Origin: Candidatus Hydrothermarchaeota archaeon
Lineage (GTDB): Archaea > Hydrothermarchaeota > Hydrothermarchaeia > Hydrothermarchaeales > WAQR01
Reading direction: 5' to 3'
NCBI GenBank assembly: GCA_015520145.1
Contig: WAQR01000150.1
Span: forward strand, 1 to 9,322
Length of the DNA stretch: 9,322 nt
Shown here piece by piece: positions 6,241-9,322 of the stretch (the stretch's first letter is position 1; the number at the start of each line of letters is the position of its first letter). Made by a program: the position numbers and the translations under genes. The notes beneath the pieces were generated by a model. It ran no database searches, had not been told where the DNA came from, and saw nothing but the letters and a program-made list of their open reading frames with translations.

Positions 6241-7143
6241 TCAATTCCCCTCAATTCCCTTCACATAAGAAGACAGCAGTATCCCTACAATCCCGGGTAT
6301 CAGGTTATTTGAAACAAACAATAAAAAAGAAAAAGTTATTGCGACCTCTATCGGGACGCCAAAATTCTGTAACACAACGGCAGACGCGCCCTCCCTTACA
6401 CCAATCCCGCTGATGGTGATTGGCAGGGCATTTGCCAGGATAATAATAGGTAAAGAGAAAAATACTGCTACAAAACTAATCTTGTTTCCAAGAGATATCA
6501 GCGTGAGATACCCCTGTACAAAAATGGTCAGGAAAGCCATCAGGGACATGGCGATACAAAAGGTTGGAGTTCTTCTCCCGGAGAGTATCTCGATACTCTT
6601 TATGAGTTCATTTATTTTATCTTTAAATGGTAGATGACTGCTGAGTTTGAAAAGTATGCTGGAGACGATATCAAGATTGTATAATGCGATCAAGGCGATC
6701 AGGGAGGCAATGGCAAAGGTAATAGCTACCGTGCTATTGACTAACACAGCGATTACAAGAACAGAGAGCAGCATTATGGTCGCAAGATCGAATATCTTGT
6801 CCGCGATTACCAGGCCAGATATCCTGAGCTTATTGACATTTTTAAGATAGAAGACCCTGGAAAGTTCACCAACTCGTGACGGTGTGACAAGTGCCAGCCC
6901 CCACCCCACCAGAAACGACCTTGCAGAATCGGAATATTTTATTGGTGAGTCCAGGTTTAAGAGATAATGCCATTTAATCGTTCTAAATAAAATAAAAAAT
7001 GGTGTAAATCCGATCGCGAACAATAGATATCCTATTTTTATATTGGTTATAGCTTCAAAAATCTTTTCAGGGTTACCAATTTTAATAACTAGATAGAGGA
7101 GTATGACTGTTATGGATATCCTCAAAAATGTTTTTATGTCCAT
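6241..7143 (-). CDS. flippase-like membrane protein (UPF0104 / LPG-synthase TM family)
   Basis: A 300-residue integral membrane protein with about seven to eight hydrophobic segments (near 6-22, 37-53, 76-90, 110-136, 138-157, 194-216, 223-245 and 266-293). It carries the two hallmark motifs of the family that includes the membrane part of bacterial MprF and of archaeal AglD: TPSRVGELSR at 88-97 and SGIGVREGA at 245-253. MprF's membrane domain flips lysyl-phosphatidylglycerol. Archaeal stand-alone members are poorly characterised and are thought to act on isoprenoid lipids or glycosylated polyprenols; that role here is inference. No soluble glycosyltransferase or aminoacyl-transferase domain is attached. 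The start has only a weak AAGGT upstream, and no clear TATA box was found. The gene converges with the SRP RNA and is divergent from the cobalamin genes. Confidence 0.88.
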   Translation of the reverse strand: MDIKTFLRISITVILLYLVIKIGNPEKIFEAITNIKIGYLLFAIGFTPFFILFRTIKWHYLLNLDSPIKYSDSARSFLVGWGLALVTPSRVGELSRVFYLKNVNKLRISGLVIADKIFDLATIMLLSVLVIAVLVNSTVAITFAIASLIALIALYNLDIVSSILFKLSSHLPFKDKINELIKSIEILSGRRTPTFCIAMSLMAFLTIFVQGYLTLISLGNKISFVAVFFSLPIIILANALPITISGIGVREGASAVVLQNFGVPIEVAITFSFLLFVSNNLIPGIVGILLSSYVKGIEGN

Positions 7144-7210
7144 TGTATCGCGACCTTCTCTTTGAGATCATTGTTCAGATTCAATTTGGCCTTGGAAGTA
7201 TATCCTGTTT

Positions 7211-7300
7211 GTGACATGGGTAATCTTATTTGGATTTACTGTTGCCTGGGTCTATTACAGAGGTAATAATCTGGTGTACTACGAGATTAGCCATCCCTAA
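7211..7300 (+). other. possible 29-codon membrane peptide or gene remnant
   Basis: A GTG-started frame encodes VTWVILFGFTVAWVYYRG, then a short polar tail ending in EISHP and TAA. One membrane helix flanked by Trp and Tyr is plausible, and the open frame extends upstream (SIWPWKYILF) to a stop at 7163-7165 without an ATG. A GGAAG at 7194-7198 lies rather far (12 bases) from the GTG. It could be a real small protein, the 3' end of a decayed gene, or chance. No family is recognised. Confidence 0.25.
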
Positions 7301-7303
7301 ACC

Positions 7304-7311
7304 TTTAAATG
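7304..7311 (+). promoter_or_regulatory. TATA box of the cobalamin operon
   Basis: TTTAAATG matches the archaeal consensus at seven of eight positions. It predicts a transcript start near 7333, four bases before the GTG at 7337 and 13 before the ATG at 7346. No Shine-Dalgarno site lies between. I looked for a cobalamin riboswitch in the 193-bp gap and did not see a B12-box-like motif. Confidence 0.6.
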
Positions 7312-7336
7312 CGAGCCAGAACAAAACAGAACATCA

Positions 7337-8137
7337 GTGTCAAAAATGATCTGGGTGCTTTCAGGTACAAGAGATGCGGTGGAGATTATAAAACTCCTAA
7401 AAGAAGAGGGGTATGAGGTTATGGCATCGGCGGTGACAGACTACGGCACTTCCCTTGCCAGAGGTGCCGGGGCAGACGAAGTTGTTACTAAAGCCCTTGA
7501 TTGTAGCGGGATGAGGGATGTGATTTATAAAAAGAGTATCGATGCGGTTGTGGATGCCACTCATCCCTTTTCTGTGGAGGCGAGCAGGAATGCCATGTCG
7601 GCATGTGAGACGGCAGGGATAAAATATGTGAGGTTCGAGAGGAAGCCCATCAGGTTCGATTGTCCAGGTATCTACCAGGTAAAGGATTTTGAAGAGGCCG
7701 CAAGAAAGGCATGTGAGATAGGGAATAGAGAGAGAGGGAATAGAAATACAGGGGGTACATCGGGAGATACGATATTCCATGCTGCCGGGAGCAGGAATGT
7801 CAGGGTATTTGTAAGATATGCCAGAGCGAATAACATGCGCCTGGTTGCAAGGGTGCTGCCAGAACCTTATTCTATAAAGGCATGTCTTGATGCAGGACTT
7901 TCGCCTGCTGACATAATCGCTGCCCTCGGGCCTTTTAGTGAGCAGATGAACAGAGCGATGTTAAGGGAATACCGCGCGTCTGTCCTGGTCACAAAAGAAA
8001 GCGGGGTGCTGGGAGGGGTCAAGGCAAAAGTAGAGGCTGCACTGGCACTTGACATCCCGGTCGTCATGATAGAAAGGCCACGTCTCGATTACATTAGAGT
8101 TGCAGATGATTATGATACGGTTTTGAGGTATTTATGA
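7337..8137 (+). CDS. cbiJ: cobalt-precorrin-6A reductase CbiJ/CobK
   Basis: This enzyme uses a reduced nicotinamide to reduce the precorrin-6A macrocycle in corrin synthesis; in an archaeon the anaerobic, cobalt-containing route (CbiJ) is expected. The 266 residues show the family signatures: MIWVLSGTRDA near the N-terminus (nucleotide binding), DATHPFSVEASRNA (73-86), YVRFERKP (97-104), IIAALGPFSEQMNRAML (193-209), VTKESGVLGG (218-227) and VVMIERP (242-248). Residues about 127-143 (EIGNRERGNRNTGGTSG) form a low-complexity insert from a purine-rich DNA stretch. Two starts are possible: GTG at 7337 (used here) or ATG at 7346, which gives the more usual family N-terminus; the TATA position slightly favours the GTG. 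It overlaps the next gene by four bases (ATGA), so the two are translationally coupled. Confidence 0.93.
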   Translation: MSKMIWVLSGTRDAVEIIKLLKEEGYEVMASAVTDYGTSLARGAGADEVVTKALDCSGMRDVIYKKSIDAVVDATHPFSVEASRNAMSACETAGIKYVRFERKPIRFDCPGIYQVKDFEEAARKACEIGNRERGNRNTGGTSGDTIFHAAGSRNVRVFVRYARANNMRLVARVLPEPYSIKACLDAGLSPADIIAALGPFSEQMNRAMLREYRASVLVTKESGVLGGVKAKVEAALALDIPVVMIERPRLDYIRVADDYDTVLRYL

Positions 8138-9282
8138 TGACAGGTATGACGGAACTGAATAAAATTGTCTCAAAAGAGATACTGGAATCTTTAAAGGCTG
8201 GCAGGGCGGTCCATGGTGGGGACGTGTGGAGTTTTGGAGACATGAACAGGTGGGACGGGGATATCAATGTAATAGATTTCAGTTCCAATGTCAACCCACT
8301 CGGCCCATCGAAGAGGGCGGTAGCCGCGCTAAATGCGGCAATACCAAAAATCCCTTACTATCCAGATCCTGATTCAAATGGTCTAAAACTCGCCCTGTCA
8401 GAATACCTGGATGTCGCAGTGGACAGGATAATCGCTGCAAACGGCTCGACAGAGCTTATTAAGGGTTTTTGTGAGGTGTTTATACAGAAAGGCGACAGGG
8501 TAATCATCCCTTCACCGACGTTCTCGGAGTACGAGGTATGGGCAGGGATGAGGGGTGCAAGGATAGAATATATAGACCTCATGGATGCCGGGGGAGAGGG
8601 GAGAGATATCGCAGACATGATTATCGAGAGGATCGAGGGTATGGATGGGTTAAAGGCAATATTTTTGTGCAGCCCGAATAATCCGACAGGAAAGGTGGTG
8701 GATGGCCTGACAGATATTGTGGAGACCGCAGGAGAGGCAAACGTCCTGGTTTTCCTCGATGAGGCATATATCGAGTTCTCAGATGAGAACAGCCTGACAG
8801 AGGGGGAGGAGTACGAGAACCTTTTTATCATCAGGTCTTTGACGAAGTTCTTTTCACTTGCAGGACTTAGAGTCGGGTATGGTATCGGGACAGGTGAGAT
8901 GGTTGAGCTAATCGGAAAGGTGCAGGTCCCCTGGAACGTGAATACGCTTGCACAAGTTGCCGGCCAGGAATCTATAAAAGACCGGGCATTTATAAAAAAA
9001 TCCAGGCGGTTTATAAGGAAAGAGCGGGAGTTTATGTTCAGTGAGATCTTGAAAACAGTATCTGACAGGCTTGACATAATGCCATCTGATGCAAACTTTT
9101 TCCTGATAGACCTGAGAAAGACAGGTATGACTGCACGCAGTGCCAGGGCAGGGCTTATAGAGAAGGGGATCCTTATAAGGGACTGCACTTCGTTTCAGGG
9201 GATTGGCGACTCGTTTATCAGGGTGTGTATCAGGAAGCGGGAGGAGAATTTGAAATTGATAGAGGAGTTTAAGAGATGGTGA
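8134..9282 (+). CDS. cobD: threonine-phosphate decarboxylase CobD (HisC-like PLP enzyme)
   Basis: CobD decarboxylates L-threonine O-3-phosphate to aminopropanol phosphate, the linker of the cobalamin nucleotide loop. At 382 residues it is of usual length. Features that favour CobD over HisC are the N-terminal HGGDVW (28-33) followed by IDFSSNVNPLGPSKRAV, and position directly behind cbiJ with an ATGA overlap. Fold-type I motifs: YYPDPDSNGLK (75-85), ANGSTELIKG (102-111), CSPNNPTGKV (179-188), LDEAYIEF (208-215, Asp209), Schiff-base Lys238 in RSLTKFFSLAGLRVGYG, Arg246, and FIRVCIR with Arg363. The start may be 8134, 8137 or 8146, all ATG in one frame. It resembles the hisC product in this window over long stretches (VNTLAQ, IRDC..F.G, EENLK..EEF), so a histidinol-phosphate aminotransferase activity cannot be fully excluded. 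Confidence 0.87.
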   Translation: MMTGMTELNKIVSKEILESLKAGRAVHGGDVWSFGDMNRWDGDINVIDFSSNVNPLGPSKRAVAALNAAIPKIPYYPDPDSNGLKLALSEYLDVAVDRIIAANGSTELIKGFCEVFIQKGDRVIIPSPTFSEYEVWAGMRGARIEYIDLMDAGGEGRDIADMIIERIEGMDGLKAIFLCSPNNPTGKVVDGLTDIVETAGEANVLVFLDEAYIEFSDENSLTEGEEYENLFIIRSLTKFFSLAGLRVGYGIGTGEMVELIGKVQVPWNVNTLAQVAGQESIKDRAFIKKSRRFIRKEREFMFSEILKTVSDRLDIMPSDANFFLIDLRKTGMTARSARAGLIEKGILIRDCTSFQGIGDSFIRVCIRKREENLKLIEEFKRW

Positions 9283-9322
9283 GAAGAAAGGATCTTGGTG
9301 GGACGGTAAAAGGCAGGGAGTG
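9276..9322 (+). CDS. start of a third operon gene, cut by the window edge
   Basis: An ATG at 9276 overlaps the end of cobD by seven bases and opens a frame MVRRKDLGGTVKGRE that runs to the window end without a stop. GAGGAG at 9262-9267, eight bases upstream, is the best Shine-Dalgarno site in the window, and the overlap fits translational coupling as for cbiJ-cobD. A GTG at 9279 is an alternative start in the same frame. Only 15 codons are visible, so no family can be assigned; a cobalamin gene is likely from context only. Confidence 0.55.
   Translation, partial: MVRRKDLGGTVKGRE

Noticed and set aside
7144..7336. Possible cobalamin riboswitch before cbiJ
   Set aside because: No B12-box-like conserved motif was seen, and the predicted transcript start leaves a leader of only a few bases.
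8358..9188. 276-residue minus-strand frame opposite cobD
   Set aside because: Long but serine-rich shadow composition; the plus-strand frame carries every PLP-enzyme motif and is coupled to cbiJ.

Overview
The window looks like chromosomal core DNA from a euryarchaeon, most likely a methanogen or a methane-cycling relative, although the lineage cannot be fixed from this stretch. Evidence for Archaea is an archaeal-type SRP RNA (helix 1 formed by its two ends, helix 6, canonical domain IV), TTTAAATA-like TATA boxes about 25 bp before predicted transcript starts, at least one probably leaderless gene, and archaeal family versions of CarA, HisC, CbiJ and a flippase-like membrane protein. Base composition is moderate, with AT-rich intergenic regions. 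No integrase, transposase, phage gene, CRISPR array or tRNA was seen.

Layout, left to right. (1) 70-3436, plus strand: carA (glutaminase subunit of carbamoyl-phosphate synthetase, no carB beside it), a small membrane protein with a C-terminal PRC-barrel domain, and a soluble two-PAS histidine kinase whose first PAS domain carries four cysteines. The last two genes each have their own TATA-like element, so this is probably not one operon. (2) 3417-5743, minus strand: hisC followed by a biotin-synthase-like radical SAM protein with an unusual Cx4Cx2C cluster motif. It meets the kinase tail to tail with a 20-bp overlap. The 125-bp hisC/radical-SAM gap holds a 17-bp tandem repeat, a 12-bp direct duplication and a 10-bp inverted repeat. 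(3) About 5744-6240: a divergent promoter region and the SRP RNA gene (about 5892-6208), ending in a T6 tract. (4) 6241-7143, minus strand: a UPF0104/LPG-synthase-TM family membrane protein. (5) 7304-9322, plus strand: the start of a cobalamin operon, cbiJ (cobalt-precorrin-6A reductase), then cobD (threonine-phosphate decarboxylase, ATGA overlap), then the first 15 codons of a third translationally coupled gene cut by the window edge.

The genes serve arginine/pyrimidine, histidine and cobalamin synthesis, protein targeting and sensing. I see no evidence of a new multi-gene system. The items most worth a second look are the radical SAM protein with its atypical cysteine spacing and repeat-rich leader, the Cys-cluster PAS kinase, and a possible tiny membrane peptide or gene remnant at 7211-7300.
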